From: Nitrincola sp048264025
GTDB lineage: Bacteria; Pseudomonadota; Gammaproteobacteria; Pseudomonadales; Balneatricaceae
DNA: 64,000 bases
Assembly: GCF_048264025.1 (NCBI RefSeq)
Contig: NZ_JBLXDN010000010.1
Coordinates: 61,308-125,307, forward strand
Direction of reading: 5' to 3'
The position numbers were made by a program, and so were the translations under genes. The notes below the pieces were generated by a model. It ran no database searches, was not told where the DNA came from, and saw only the letters and a program-made list of their open reading frames with translations. Below, one piece after another: positions 53,019-61,911 of the stretch (positions are counted from its first letter, which is position 1; every line of letters begins with the position of its first letter).

Positions 53019-53543
53019 ATGCTGATGTCAGTCATGCCGTTAACATTATTGGGCCTGATATTGGGGTTGCTGCTGGGTATTGCTTCACGGCTGTTAAAGG
53101 TGGAACGCAGCAATGTGGTGGAAGAAATTGAACAGCTGCTGCCCGGCACTCAATGTGGACAGTGTGGCAACCCCAGCTGTGGGGCGGCGGCTCAAGCGGT
53201 TGCAGATGGCAATTTACCAGCAACCTTCTGTCCCCCCGGCGGTCGTGCCGTCGCCGAAGCTATAGCGACAAAACTGGGTATCTCGCTGGATTTGAATGCT
53301 TTGTGTGATGAAGGCCCGAAAGTGGCCCGGATTAATGAAGCCCTGTGTATCGGCTGTACCCGCTGTTTCAAAATCTGCCCAACCGATGCAATTCTGGGTT
53401 CAGCGAAACATATGCATGTTGTGTTTGCAGATGCCTGCACGGCCTGTGGCAAGTGTGAAGCCGTGTGTCCCACTGAGTGCATCTACCTGGAGCCGGTTAA
53501 GCCTACTCTGCAAACCTGGGTGTGGAGTCAGCCAGCCCTGTAA
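53019..53543 (+). CDS. rnfB: Rnf complex Fe-S subunit RnfB
   Basis: Ferredoxin-like electron entry or exit subunit, 174 residues. An N-terminal membrane anchor (LTLLGLILGLLLGIASRLL) is followed by a [4Fe-4S] Fes domain (CGQCGNPSCG ... FCPPGG) and two ferredoxin motifs (CIGCTRCFKICP and CTACGKCEAVCP). GGGAGGA precedes the ATG at 53019; the frame opens further upstream. Confidence 0.95.
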   Translation: MLMSVMPLTLLGLILGLLLGIASRLLKVERSNVVEEIEQLLPGTQCGQCGNPSCGAAAQAVADGNLPATFCPPGGRAVAEAIATKLGISLDLNALCDEGPKVARINEALCIGCTRCFKICPTDAILGSAKHMHVVFADACTACGKCEAVCPTECIYLEPVKPTLQTWVWSQPAL

Positions 53544-53555
53544 CAGGAGACGATT

Positions 53556-55040
53556 ATGTTGTGGAAATCCTTACGCGGCGGGGTTCATCCCACCGCTTAC
53601 AAGACACTGAGCAACACCACCAAGATACAGCGCTTTCCGGTGATGGAACGTTTGTACGTCTCCTTGCAGCAGCACTTGGGCATACCCGCCTCACCTGTAG
53701 TGAAGGTCGGAGACAGAGTGCTAAAGGGCCAACTGCTGGCGGTGGCTCAGGGACCGATTTCTGCACCGGTTCACGCACCGACATCCGGACGGGTCGCCGC
53801 GATTGCCGAGCATACTGCACCGCACCCCTCCGGCTTGCCTGTATTGGTGGTAACGCTGGAGGCTGATGGCCGTGATCAGTGGATTAGCCGTGATCCGGTA
53901 GCCGATCCTTTTAGCCTGTCTCCGGAGTTAGTGTGCGAACGCATTGGCGCCGCGGGCATCGTCGGTTTGGGCGGCGCCACCTTTCCAGCGGCAGTAAAGC
54001 TGAATCTAAGTTTAAAGTCAGGGGTGGATACGCTGATTCTGAACGGCGGTGAATGTGAGCCTTATCTGAGTTGTGATGATCGGCTGATGCGCGAATACGC
54101 CGTGGATATCTTGCGGGGAGCCCAGCTCATCTGCCATGCAGTACAAGCCAAGCGGGCGATTCTGGGTATTGAAGACAATAAGCCGGAAGCCCTGGCGATC
54201 ATGACCGAGGCGGCAAAGGGCACAGGCGTTTCGGTTAAAGCCGTGCCTAGTGGTTACCCTATGGGCTCAGAAAAACAGTTAATTCAGCAGCTCACCGGCG
54301 TGGAAATACCGGCACACAGTCGGGCGGCTGATAGCGGTATTCTGGTTCACAATGTGGCGACAGCCTATGCCGTGGCGATGGCCATTTATCAGGATCAGCC
54401 GCTTATCTCGCGGATTGTCACCCTCAGTGGCGGTGCGGTAACCCATCCGGGTAACTGGGAAGTGCCTCTGGGAACCCTGGCCAGCGAATTGCTTAACCGG
54501 GCCAGCGGGTTCGACTCTAAGCCAGCACGCTTGTTAATGGGCGGGCCGATGATGGGCATAGAGCTTCCAGACCTGCATGTGCCAATCATTAAAGGCAGCA
54601 GTGGCATCCTCGCGCTTACTGAACAGGAAATCAGTCATAAGCAGAGCAGCCCCTGTGTGCGTTGTAGCCGTTGTGTGCGTGCTTGCCCCATGGGACTGAT
54701 GCCGTTGGAAATGGCCGCCAATATACGCTCAGGTGATCTAAAGAGTGCCAGCAAACTGGGCCTGAGCGACTGTGTAGGCTGTGGGGCCTGTAGTTATATC
54801 TGTCCTTCATCTATCCCGCTGACCCACTTGTTCAACTATGCCAAGGGCGAGTTGGTGTTGCAGGACAAAGCCCGACAGAAGATGGAAGCTACTAAAATTC
54901 TGGTTCAACGGCGTGAACAGCGCATGGAGCGAGAAGCACGGGATCGCGAAGCGCTGATGGCGGCGCGGCGTGCCGCTGCCGCTGCGAAAAAAGCGCAACA
55001 AGCCGAGCAAGACGCACTAAAACAGGAGGCCTCGGCATGA
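53556..55040 (+). CDS. rnfC: Rnf complex NADH/Fe-S subunit RnfC
   Basis: Peripheral subunit with NADH and FMN sites related to respiratory complex I NuoF, 494 residues. GLGGATFPAAVKL and LNGGECEPYLSCDDRLM are the nucleotide/FMN region. Two [4Fe-4S] motifs follow near 370-420 (CVRCSRCVRACP and CVGCGACSYICP). A short Ala/Glu/Lys-rich coiled C-terminal tail is much shorter than in E. coli RsxC. It overlaps rnfD by four bases. Confidence 0.95.
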   Translation: MLWKSLRGGVHPTAYKTLSNTTKIQRFPVMERLYVSLQQHLGIPASPVVKVGDRVLKGQLLAVAQGPISAPVHAPTSGRVAAIAEHTAPHPSGLPVLVVTLEADGRDQWISRDPVADPFSLSPELVCERIGAAGIVGLGGATFPAAVKLNLSLKSGVDTLILNGGECEPYLSCDDRLMREYAVDILRGAQLICHAVQAKRAILGIEDNKPEALAIMTEAAKGTGVSVKAVPSGYPMGSEKQLIQQLTGVEIPAHSRAADSGILVHNVATAYAVAMAIYQDQPLISRIVTLSGGAVTHPGNWEVPLGTLASELLNRASGFDSKPARLLMGGPMMGIELPDLHVPIIKGSSGILALTEQEISHKQSSPCVRCSRCVRACPMGLMPLEMAANIRSGDLKSASKLGLSDCVGCGACSYICPSSIPLTHLFNYAKGELVLQDKARQKMEATKILVQRREQRMEREARDREALMAARRAAAAAKKAQQAEQDALKQEASA

Positions 55041-56122
55041 AACAACCGATTCACGGACCCCATGCGCACAGCGAGGCGCGCTTGCCAGTGATGATGTACC
55101 AGGTGTTACTGGCACTGACACCGGCGACCCTGTATGGATTCTGGCTGTATGGTTGGCCTGCCTTTTCACTTTGGTTGATCTGCCTGAGCAGTGCGCTGGT
55201 CTGGGAAGCCGTGTTTCTGCGGATGTTCAATAAACCGGTGAAAACACACCTTTTTGATGGCTCGGCCCTGGTAACCGGTTGGTTATTGGCGCTGTGCTTA
55301 CCCCCCTGGGCTCCCTGGTGGATCGCTGTCACCGGCACCTTCCTTGCCGTCGCTATGATCAAGCAGATCTTTGGTGGACTGGGGCAGAATGTGTTTAACC
55401 CCGCCATGGCCGCACGGGTTATGTTGTTAATTGCCTTTCCGGTCGAGATGACCCAGTGGGTGGCTCCGGATCAGCAGCTGCAGCAACGCCCAGCGTTCAG
55501 TGCCAGTCTGCAGCAGAGTTTTGGTCAAGCCGAGCTGTTGGACAGCTATAGTGGGGCGACGCTGCTGGATGGCGTCAAGAACCGTCTGGCCATGGACGAG
55601 CCACTGTCTGAGATACTCAAAGGGCAGGATTACACTTGGCTGGATACCCTGACTGGCCTGCATGCGGGCAGTCTGGGTGAAAGCAGCGCCCTGCTGTTGC
55701 TGCTGGGTGGACTGTTCCTGTTATGGCGAGGCGTGATTACCTGGCAAGCACCGGTAGGGTTGATATTGGGTCTGGTGGTGCCTGCGCTGCTATTAAACCG
55801 TATGTATCCAGAGGCTTATCCTGGCGCCCTGTTTCACTTGTTGACTGGCGGAGCCATGCTGGCCGCCTGGTTTATCGTCACAGATCCCGTTACCGCCCCA
55901 GCAACCGCCAGTGGCCGCTTTATTTTTGGTCTGGGTTGTGGGGTGTTGGCTTATCTGATTCGCACCTTTGGTAATTATCCTGAAGGTATCGCCTTCGCTG
56001 TAATGCTGATGAACAGCGCTGTCCCGGTGATTGATCGTTATGTACGCCCGCGTATTTACGGTCGCTCCAGCAAGGGGCAGCCGTTGCCGGTGCAAAAGAT
56101 TAAAACGGGAGAGGGCTTATGA
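55037..56122 (+). CDS. rnfD: Rnf complex membrane subunit RnfD
   Basis: Ion-translocating membrane subunit homologous to NqrB, 361 residues with about nine helices. The covalent FMN site is in YSGATLLDGVKN (SGAT, near 172). GGLGQNVFNPAMAARVMLL is a family signature. Overlaps rnfC and rnfG by four bases each. Confidence 0.95.
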   Translation: MKQPIHGPHAHSEARLPVMMYQVLLALTPATLYGFWLYGWPAFSLWLICLSSALVWEAVFLRMFNKPVKTHLFDGSALVTGWLLALCLPPWAPWWIAVTGTFLAVAMIKQIFGGLGQNVFNPAMAARVMLLIAFPVEMTQWVAPDQQLQQRPAFSASLQQSFGQAELLDSYSGATLLDGVKNRLAMDEPLSEILKGQDYTWLDTLTGLHAGSLGESSALLLLLGGLFLLWRGVITWQAPVGLILGLVVPALLLNRMYPEAYPGALFHLLTGGAMLAAWFIVTDPVTAPATASGRFIFGLGCGVLAYLIRTFGNYPEGIAFAVMLMNSAVPVIDRYVRPRIYGRSSKGQPLPVQKIKTGEGL

Positions 56123-56787
56123 ATCTGGCCGTGGTGCGTGAGCGTCTGGATTATCAGTCGCTGTTGTTGGGCGTGGTGGTGATGGTGACCTGCGCACTGT
56201 TGGCCCTGGCCTATCAACTAACGCGAGAACCGATTCAACAGGCGCTGGCAGACGATATGCGCCAGAGTTTTTCTCAGGTGTTGCCGGATCATCTTTATGA
56301 CAATGATTTGCTGGATCATGCTGGTCAGATCGAGGCGCCCTGGGGACCCCTGACCTATTATCAGGCCAGCCTGGCCGGGGATGTCAGTGCAGTGGTGTTC
56401 CCTATGCGGGCCAGCGGCTATGCCGGCAAAATTGAAATGCTGGTGGCGATCAAAGCCAATGGCGAGCTGTCTGGTGTCAGGGTGCTGGTGCATCAGGAAA
56501 CCCCTGGCCTGGGCGACAAGATTGAGGTGGCACGAGATCCATGGATTACCTACTTTACCGGCAAGTCACTGCATGACCCTTTGCCATCAGGCTGGGCGGT
56601 GAAAAAGGATGGCGGAGAGTTTGATCAGTTTACCGGTGCCACGATCACCCCGCGGGCTATCGTGGCGGAAATCAAACGCGCATTGCTGTTTTTTGAAGCT
56701 GAGCAGCCGACACTGTTGTATCCGGTCAGGTTGCCGGACGCTGTCGGTTCGGTCCCTGCGCAGCAAGGAGTTGAAGATCATGACTGA
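56119..56787 (+). CDS. rnfG: Rnf complex FMN subunit RnfG
   Basis: Periplasmic-facing flavoprotein, 222 residues, with one N-terminal helix (LLLGVVVMVTCALLALAYQL). The covalent FMN motif is TGATIT in DQFTGATITPRA (near 175). HQETPGLGDKIE is also conserved. It overlaps the rnfE start by eight bases. Confidence 0.94.
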   Translation: MNLAVVRERLDYQSLLLGVVVMVTCALLALAYQLTREPIQQALADDMRQSFSQVLPDHLYDNDLLDHAGQIEAPWGPLTYYQASLAGDVSAVVFPMRASGYAGKIEMLVAIKANGELSGVRVLVHQETPGLGDKIEVARDPWITYFTGKSLHDPLPSGWAVKKDGGEFDQFTGATITPRAIVAEIKRALLFFEAEQPTLLYPVRLPDAVGSVPAQQGVEDHD

Positions 56788-57469
56788 CTATCGACGTTTA
56801 GCTCAGGATGGCCTCTGGAGCAATAATATGGTGTTTGCACAGATGCTGGCGCTCTGTCCGGTAATGGCGGTGACCAGTACGGCCACCAATGGTTTGGGGA
56901 TGGGGCTGGCTACTTTGTTTGTGCTGCTGGGCGCCAATATGATTATCTCCACGCTACGGCATTTCATCAGTCCGGCTATCCGTATACCTGTGTATATTGT
57001 CATCATTGCGACACTGGTTACCTTAACGGATATGCTGATCAATGCCTTCGCCTATGAGCTCTACAAGGTGCTTGGGTTGTTTATTGCCTTGATCGTAGTT
57101 AACTGCGCCATTCTCGGACGTGCCGAAGCCTTTGCCTCTAAAAATACCCTGTGGGACTCCATCGTCGACTCGCTGATGATGGGAATTGGCTTAACCTGGG
57201 CGTTGGTGATAATCGGTGGCGTGCGTGAAGTGATTGGCAGCGGCACGTTGTTTGCCAATGCGCATTTACTATTGGGCGCCCCTTTCGCCTTTCTTGAGAT
57301 AACTGTTATCCCGGATTATCGCGGCTTCCTGATTATGGTGTTGCCACCAGGCGGCTTTATTGCAGTGGGTTTTCTGCTGGTGGCGAAACGCTGGATAGAT
57401 CGGCGGGTTGAGCAGCGCAAACGCCGGCCGGTGAGTCTGCCCGAACCTGTGAGTCAGTCATCCAGTTAA
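56780..57469 (+). CDS. rnfE: Rnf complex subunit RnfE
   Basis: Integral membrane partner of RnfA, 229 residues with six helices. Signatures are MVFAQMLALCPVMAVTSTATNG and LIVVNCAILGRAEAFASKN, with cysteines for the shared membrane Fe-S cluster. The frame opens far upstream inside rnfG; the ATG of MTDYRRLAQDGLWSNN, after AAGGAG, is the true start. Confidence 0.95.
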   Translation: MTDYRRLAQDGLWSNNMVFAQMLALCPVMAVTSTATNGLGMGLATLFVLLGANMIISTLRHFISPAIRIPVYIVIIATLVTLTDMLINAFAYELYKVLGLFIALIVVNCAILGRAEAFASKNTLWDSIVDSLMMGIGLTWALVIIGGVREVIGSGTLFANAHLLLGAPFAFLEITVIPDYRGFLIMVLPPGGFIAVGFLLVAKRWIDRRVEQRKRRPVSLPEPVSQSSS

Positions 57470-57487
57470 TCAAGCCAGGAGTCAGAG

Positions 57488-57766
57488 ATGCAAGTCAGTG
57501 TTGCGTATAGCAGTGTCAGCGGTGAACAGAGTTGGGTCAATCTTGATGTGGTTGTCGGTACCACTGCCGCCGCTGCTATCGAAGCGTCCGGTCTATTGGA
57601 GCGCTTTCCCGATATCGACCTGTCGAGTCAGAAAATCGGCGTGTTTGGTAAGCTGGTGAAGCCGGATCAACCTCTGGCTGAATATGATCGGGTGGAAATC
57701 TATCGTCCGATTACCGCTGATCCCACTCAGGTGCCGCGGCGCAAGACTGAAGAGTTGGAGGATTGA
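57488..57766 (+). CDS. rnfH: RnfH-family protein
   Basis: A 92-residue beta-grasp protein of the RnfH (UPF0125) family: VSVAYSSVSGEQSWVNLDV at the start and IGVFGKLVKPDQPLAEYDRVEIYRP near the middle. In Azotobacter rnfH closes the nif-linked rnf operon and affects nitrogenase activity. It converges with nifM; the 86-base gap shows no clear terminator. Confidence 0.93.
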   Translation: MQVSVAYSSVSGEQSWVNLDVVVGTTAAAAIEASGLLERFPDIDLSSQKIGVFGKLVKPDQPLAEYDRVEIYRPITADPTQVPRRKTEELED

Positions 57767-57852
57767 GTGTTTGTAGAATGGGTGTTAGTAGACTAGTGCT
57801 TTAAGGATAATTTTGTGCAATTGAGTTGTGTTCGTTGTTCCTCCAGCGTTGG

Positions 57853-58695
57853 CTATCCAGGGCCCAACTGACGAACCCAGTCTTTTTGTAGTTTCGTGCG
57901 CTGACGTTGGGTCAGTGACTCTATGATGGCAGTACAGACTTCAGCAAAAGGTTGCCGGGTTGCCGGGTGCAGGGCATCACAGCGTAGCAGGTGGTAGCCC
58001 ATGGGAGAGCGTAGTGGTGTACTGATTTCACCGGGTTGCATCTTGAACAGGGCTTTATCCAGGGCTTCATAGAGAAGTCCTGGCGTGATCAGACCCAGGT
58101 TACCTTCATTCATCGCTGTAGGGCACTCCGAATAGCGAAGCACCAGCTTGTCGAAGCGTGCCGATTTTTGCTGGATTTTCTCCTGCAGACCGCAGAGCTT
58201 GCGGTACACCCGTTGATCTGATTCGGGTTGCTGGTCATCCACCGTAATCAGCAGGTGGCTGGCTTGACGTCTTTCGGGAAGCTGAAAACGCTGCAGATGA
58301 TTATAGTAATAGATTTCAGCGGTATCCTGTGAAACTGGCTCAACCTGAGCCGATACACTTTCCAGCACAGCATCAATACGCATCTCCCGGCTTAGTGCCG
58401 CCTTAAAGCCCAAGGGGGACAGTGTCGAGTTAGACAGTGCCTTAGTAAACAGCTCAGCGGTTTCATAGCGGCTGCGGATACGTTCAAAGGCTTCCTCAAG
58501 TGTTGCATCAGGTAAGTACACCTGTTGAGCCTCATTACTGTTTAGAATTTTTTGCTCCAGTAGAAACTGACGCTTTGCCAGCAACTCAACCTGGGCGCGC
58601 TTATCGGCTGCAAGTTGATCAGGCGTGCTGGTGAATTGCGACTCGGCAATTTTCAACTCCAGGTAGGCCAGGACTTCAGGTGTTTCAGGATGCAT
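57853..58695 (-). CDS. nifM: NifH maturation prolyl isomerase NifM
   Basis: Required for folding and activation of the Fe protein. The 280-residue protein has an N-terminal helical region and a C-terminal parvulin-type (PpiC) domain (about 140-260: ASHLLITVDD, LVLRYSECPTAMNEGNLGLI, PGEISTPLRSPMGYHLLRC). It is the last gene of iscA-nifUSVWZM and overlaps nifZ by 11 bases. Confidence 0.93.
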   Translation of the reverse strand: MHPETPEVLAYLELKIAESQFTSTPDQLAADKRAQVELLAKRQFLLEQKILNSNEAQQVYLPDATLEEAFERIRSRYETAELFTKALSNSTLSPLGFKAALSREMRIDAVLESVSAQVEPVSQDTAEIYYYNHLQRFQLPERRQASHLLITVDDQQPESDQRVYRKLCGLQEKIQQKSARFDKLVLRYSECPTAMNEGNLGLITPGLLYEALDKALFKMQPGEISTPLRSPMGYHLLRCDALHPATRQPFAEVCTAIIESLTQRQRTKLQKDWVRQLGPG

Positions 58696-59146
58696 GGCTC
58701 AGTGCCTCCTCCGGCTCGAAGTTGTCTAGTGCACTTTCCGGCACGATCAATAGATGCCCGGGAAACTGCACATGATAGTGGACCACCTTCTCGTCACGTA
58801 TGACTTTGAACACCTCTCCGAGGGTGTCCAATGGCACGATCACCTCGCCACGTAAGGATAACGCCAGTGCCGCCACAACCTTGTCGCGGTTTTCAAAACG
58901 GCTGTCGACCCAGGGTGCGCTGGCAGGGATCAGTTCCTCTTCGCGACAGCCCACCTGGATATCGTCCTCAATAAAGTGCACCGTGTAGATAATCTGATCC
59001 TGTAAGAACGTACCCAGATTACGGACGTGGCCGGTTGCACCCCGACGCACCAGTAACTGGCCTTTGTCTACGCCGGGGAAGCTGCCATCATTGCGCAGGT
59101 TGCGTGTAACCCGGACTTCGTCACCATAGCTGTAAACGGGGATCAT
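58685..59146 (-). CDS. nifZ: P-cluster assembly protein NifZ
   Basis: Assists maturation of the second P-cluster of MoFe protein. The 153-residue protein has two SH3-like NifZ repeats: an N-terminal YGDEVRVTRNLRNDGSFPG and VGCREEELIPA, then RGEVIVPLDTLGEVFKVIRDE. Overlaps nifW by four bases. Confidence 0.93.
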   Translation of the reverse strand: MIPVYSYGDEVRVTRNLRNDGSFPGVDKGQLLVRRGATGHVRNLGTFLQDQIIYTVHFIEDDIQVGCREEELIPASAPWVDSRFENRDKVVAALALSLRGEVIVPLDTLGEVFKVIRDEKVVHYHVQFPGHLLIVPESALDNFEPEEALSHAS

Positions 59147-59505
59147 TTTGGCCCTCCCGCGACTGACTGAATGGCACTGAGGGATACAAACCCCTTGCCA
59201 GGCTCATTGCGGTTGAAAACCTTGAGCACCTTCTCCTGCTGAGCACTGGAGTTGATAAAGCTTTGATAGGCCTGCTCCAGCAGTTGTCGATAGGTGTTGA
59301 ACAGGGCGTATGGCTGATCCGGTAGCGCCGCTTTACCGGCATGGATATGGTTATGAAAGCGTTGCAGTATATGCAGGCGGTTGACCTGTACCACGGATGG
59401 CACAAAGTCTATGGCAAAGAATTCCAGAAAGTCTTCTGCACTTTCCAGCTCCTGCATTTCGTCTTCCAATTCTTCTGTGCTGGTAAAGCGGCTTGCAGTA
59501 TTCAT
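59143..59505 (-). CDS. nifW: Nitrogenase-stabilising protein NifW
   Basis: Protects or matures MoFe protein, 120 residues. The family core is ESAEDFLEFFAIDFVPSVVQ near the N-terminus and RLHILQRFHNHI. A GAGGTAA site precedes the ATG. It lies directly after nifV, with no cysE gene between as in Azotobacter. Confidence 0.92.
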   Translation of the reverse strand: MNTASRFTSTEELEDEMQELESAEDFLEFFAIDFVPSVVQVNRLHILQRFHNHIHAGKAALPDQPYALFNTYRQLLEQAYQSFINSSAQQEKVLKVFNRNEPGKGFVSLSAIQSVAGGPK

Positions 59506-59520
59506 GATAGTTACCTCGTA

Positions 59521-60699
59521 TCAACAAATGGCGGGTGTCGGTTCGGCCAGATTAGGGGAAGGGTTTGCACCAACAATCAGTTGCTGATGCAAAGCCACCA
59601 ACTGGCTATCGGTCAGCGGCTGTTTACTTCGCAGCATCTGCTCACGAATCACCGCCAACAACTGCTGAGCCTGAGCGGTATTAATTGGCAACCCCAGGCG
59701 TGTATAACGTGCTTGCACTGCCTTACTACCGGAATGTTTACCCAATACTAACTCGTGTTGGCGCCCTAAAAGCGCTGGATCAATACCCTGGTAGATCAGA
59801 GGGTCCTTGAGCAGACCATCCACATGAATACCCGCTTCATGGGTAAACACACCCGCACCCACCAGGCTTTTTTGCCAACTGACCGGCCGGCCCGAAGCCT
59901 CGGCGACCAGTGTCGATAGCGCTGGAAAAGCTTGCAGGTCGATGCCGGTCGACAGGCCGTAGAGTTGGCTCAGCCCCAGTACCACCTCTTCCAGCGCCGC
60001 ATTGCCAGCACGCTCGCCAAGGCCGTTGACGGTGGTGTTGATATGGCTGGCTCCAGCTTTGGCGGCTGCCAGACTGTTGGCTGTTGCCAGCCCCAGATCA
60101 TCATGGGCGTGCATCTCCAGTTGCAGATCGGTGGCGGCTGCCAAACGGCTGATGATCGAAAAAACACCGAAAGGCTCCATAATGCCCAGCGTATCGGCAA
60201 AGCGTAGACGCAGTGCGCCACTCTGCTGGGCCGTTTCTGCTACCTGCAGCAAAAATTCCGGGTCAGCGCGGGATGCATCTTCGCAACCGACAATCACCGC
60301 AAAACCCTGATCAACAGCAGCCGGAACCAGTTGCCTGATCTGCTGTAGCACCCAGGCACGTGATTTACCCAGTTTCTTGTGGATGTGCAGATCAGATACG
60401 GCGACAGAGAGATCCAGCAGTTGCACCGGCAAACCCTGACAGGCTTGCAGGTCATCAGCGCGCATACGGCACCAGGCGATCAGCTGAGCAGACAGCTGCA
60501 GATCGGCCAGCGCACGAATATCATCCCGCTCGGTTTCACCCATGGGGGGGATGCCGACTTCCAGTTCAGGCACGCCCAGCGCATCCAGTTGTTGCGCTAT
60601 CTGCAATTTTTCGTCGCGTGAAAAAGCCACCCCGGCAGTTTGTTCGCCATCACGCAGGGTGGTGTCATCAATGACTATATCCAGGCCGCTATCAGACAT
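59521..60699 (-). CDS. nifV: Homocitrate synthase NifV
   Basis: Condenses acetyl-CoA with 2-oxoglutarate to homocitrate, the organic ligand of FeMo-cofactor. The 392-residue protein has the DRE-TIM motif DDTTLRDGEQTAGVAF (near 11) and the metal-binding HAHDDLGLATANSLAA (near 200). NTTVNGLGERAGNAALEEV follows. Ten bases separate it from nifS. Confidence 0.95.
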   Translation of the reverse strand: MSDSGLDIVIDDTTLRDGEQTAGVAFSRDEKLQIAQQLDALGVPELEVGIPPMGETERDDIRALADLQLSAQLIAWCRMRADDLQACQGLPVQLLDLSVAVSDLHIHKKLGKSRAWVLQQIRQLVPAAVDQGFAVIVGCEDASRADPEFLLQVAETAQQSGALRLRFADTLGIMEPFGVFSIISRLAAATDLQLEMHAHDDLGLATANSLAAAKAGASHINTTVNGLGERAGNAALEEVVLGLSQLYGLSTGIDLQAFPALSTLVAEASGRPVSWQKSLVGAGVFTHEAGIHVDGLLKDPLIYQGIDPALLGRQHELVLGKHSGSKAVQARYTRLGLPINTAQAQQLLAVIREQMLRSKQPLTDSQLVALHQQLIVGANPSPNLAEPTPAIC

Positions 60700-60708
60700 A
60701 AGACAACC

Positions 60709-61908
60709 TCAGGCATAGGCCGGATCAAAGGCTTCCTGAACCGGCGCATTATTTTTCCAGTAAGGAGACAGGCTGCGCAGTTGGGTGATAATGCCCGGCA
60801 TAACCTCGATCACACGGTCTATCTCCGCCTCGGTGGTGTAACGTGACAGGGAAAAGCGCACCGTGCCGTGGGCCGCGGTATAGGGCAGCCCCATGGCCCG
60901 CATCACATGGGATGGCTCCAGAGAACCTGAGGTGCAGGCCGAACCGCTGGAGGCCGCAATACCGTATTTATTCAGCAGCAACAGGATCGACTCCCCTTCA
61001 ATGTATTCGAAGGCGATATTGCAAGTGTTGGGAAGACGGTTGTCCGGATCGCCGGTGACAAAGGCGTGCTCGACCTGTGACAGGATGCCTTGCTCCAGGC
61101 GGTCACGCAGGGCTTTCACCAGGGTATTTTCATGAGTTATCGATTGCAGCGCCAGCTCAGCGGCCTTACCCAGCGCCACGATAGAGGCCGAGTTTTCCGT
61201 GCCGGCACGACGCCCGCGCTCCTGATGGCCCCCGCGCAGTAACGGACGAAAGCGTGTACCGCGACGCAGGTAAAGTACGCCGATACCTTTGGGTGCATGG
61301 AGTTTATGCCCGGATAGCGACAGCATGTCGATCTTGCTGTTTTTCAGATCAATCGGCACCTTGCCAACCGCCTGTACCGCATCGGTATGAAACATTACTC
61401 CGGCCAGGTAAGCCATTTCGGCCATTTCCAGTACCGGAAAAAAGGTCCCTGTCTCATTGTTAGCCCACATAATGCTGACAATGGCGGTCTGGTCACTCAG
61501 GAGTGACTGATAGTGTTGCAGATCCAGGCGACCCTGACCGTCTACCTCCAGGTAGTGCACGGTGTAGCCATCTTTTTCCAGATATTCACATAACGACAAA
61601 ATGGCAGGGTGCTCCACAACGCTGGTGATAATCTCCCGGCGTTCCGGCTGAGCTTTCAGCGCCGACAAGATAGCCGTGGAATCACTTTCGGTACCACAGG
61701 AGGTGAACACGATTTCGGTATCATGCTCAGCACCGATTAGCGCCTGAATCTGCTGACGCGCCTGCTTCAGCGCCAGACCGACACGGTTGCCGTACTGGTG
61801 CAAGGATGATGGATTACCAAACTGCTCGGTAAAGTAAGGCAGCATCGCCTCGACCACCTGAGGATCCACTTGTGTGGTGGCATTGTTATCCAGATAAATA
61901 GTCTCCAT
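60709..61908 (-). CDS. nifS: Cysteine desulfurase NifS
   Basis: PLP enzyme that supplies sulfur for nitrogenase Fe-S clusters. The 399-residue protein has the PLP lysine in SLSGHKLHAPKGIGVLY (near 200) and the catalytic Cys in SSGSACTSGSLEPSHVM (near 325). The N-terminus is METIYLDNNATTQVDP. AGGAG lies eight bases before the start. It works on the NifU scaffold encoded just before it. Confidence 0.96.
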   Translation of the reverse strand: METIYLDNNATTQVDPQVVEAMLPYFTEQFGNPSSLHQYGNRVGLALKQARQQIQALIGAEHDTEIVFTSCGTESDSTAILSALKAQPERREIITSVVEHPAILSLCEYLEKDGYTVHYLEVDGQGRLDLQHYQSLLSDQTAIVSIMWANNETGTFFPVLEMAEMAYLAGVMFHTDAVQAVGKVPIDLKNSKIDMLSLSGHKLHAPKGIGVLYLRRGTRFRPLLRGGHQERGRRAGTENSASIVALGKAAELALQSITHENTLVKALRDRLEQGILSQVEHAFVTGDPDNRLPNTCNIAFEYIEGESILLLLNKYGIAASSGSACTSGSLEPSHVMRAMGLPYTAAHGTVRFSLSRYTTEAEIDRVIEVMPGIITQLRSLSPYWKNNAPVQEAFDPAYA

Positions 61909-61911
61909 GAT

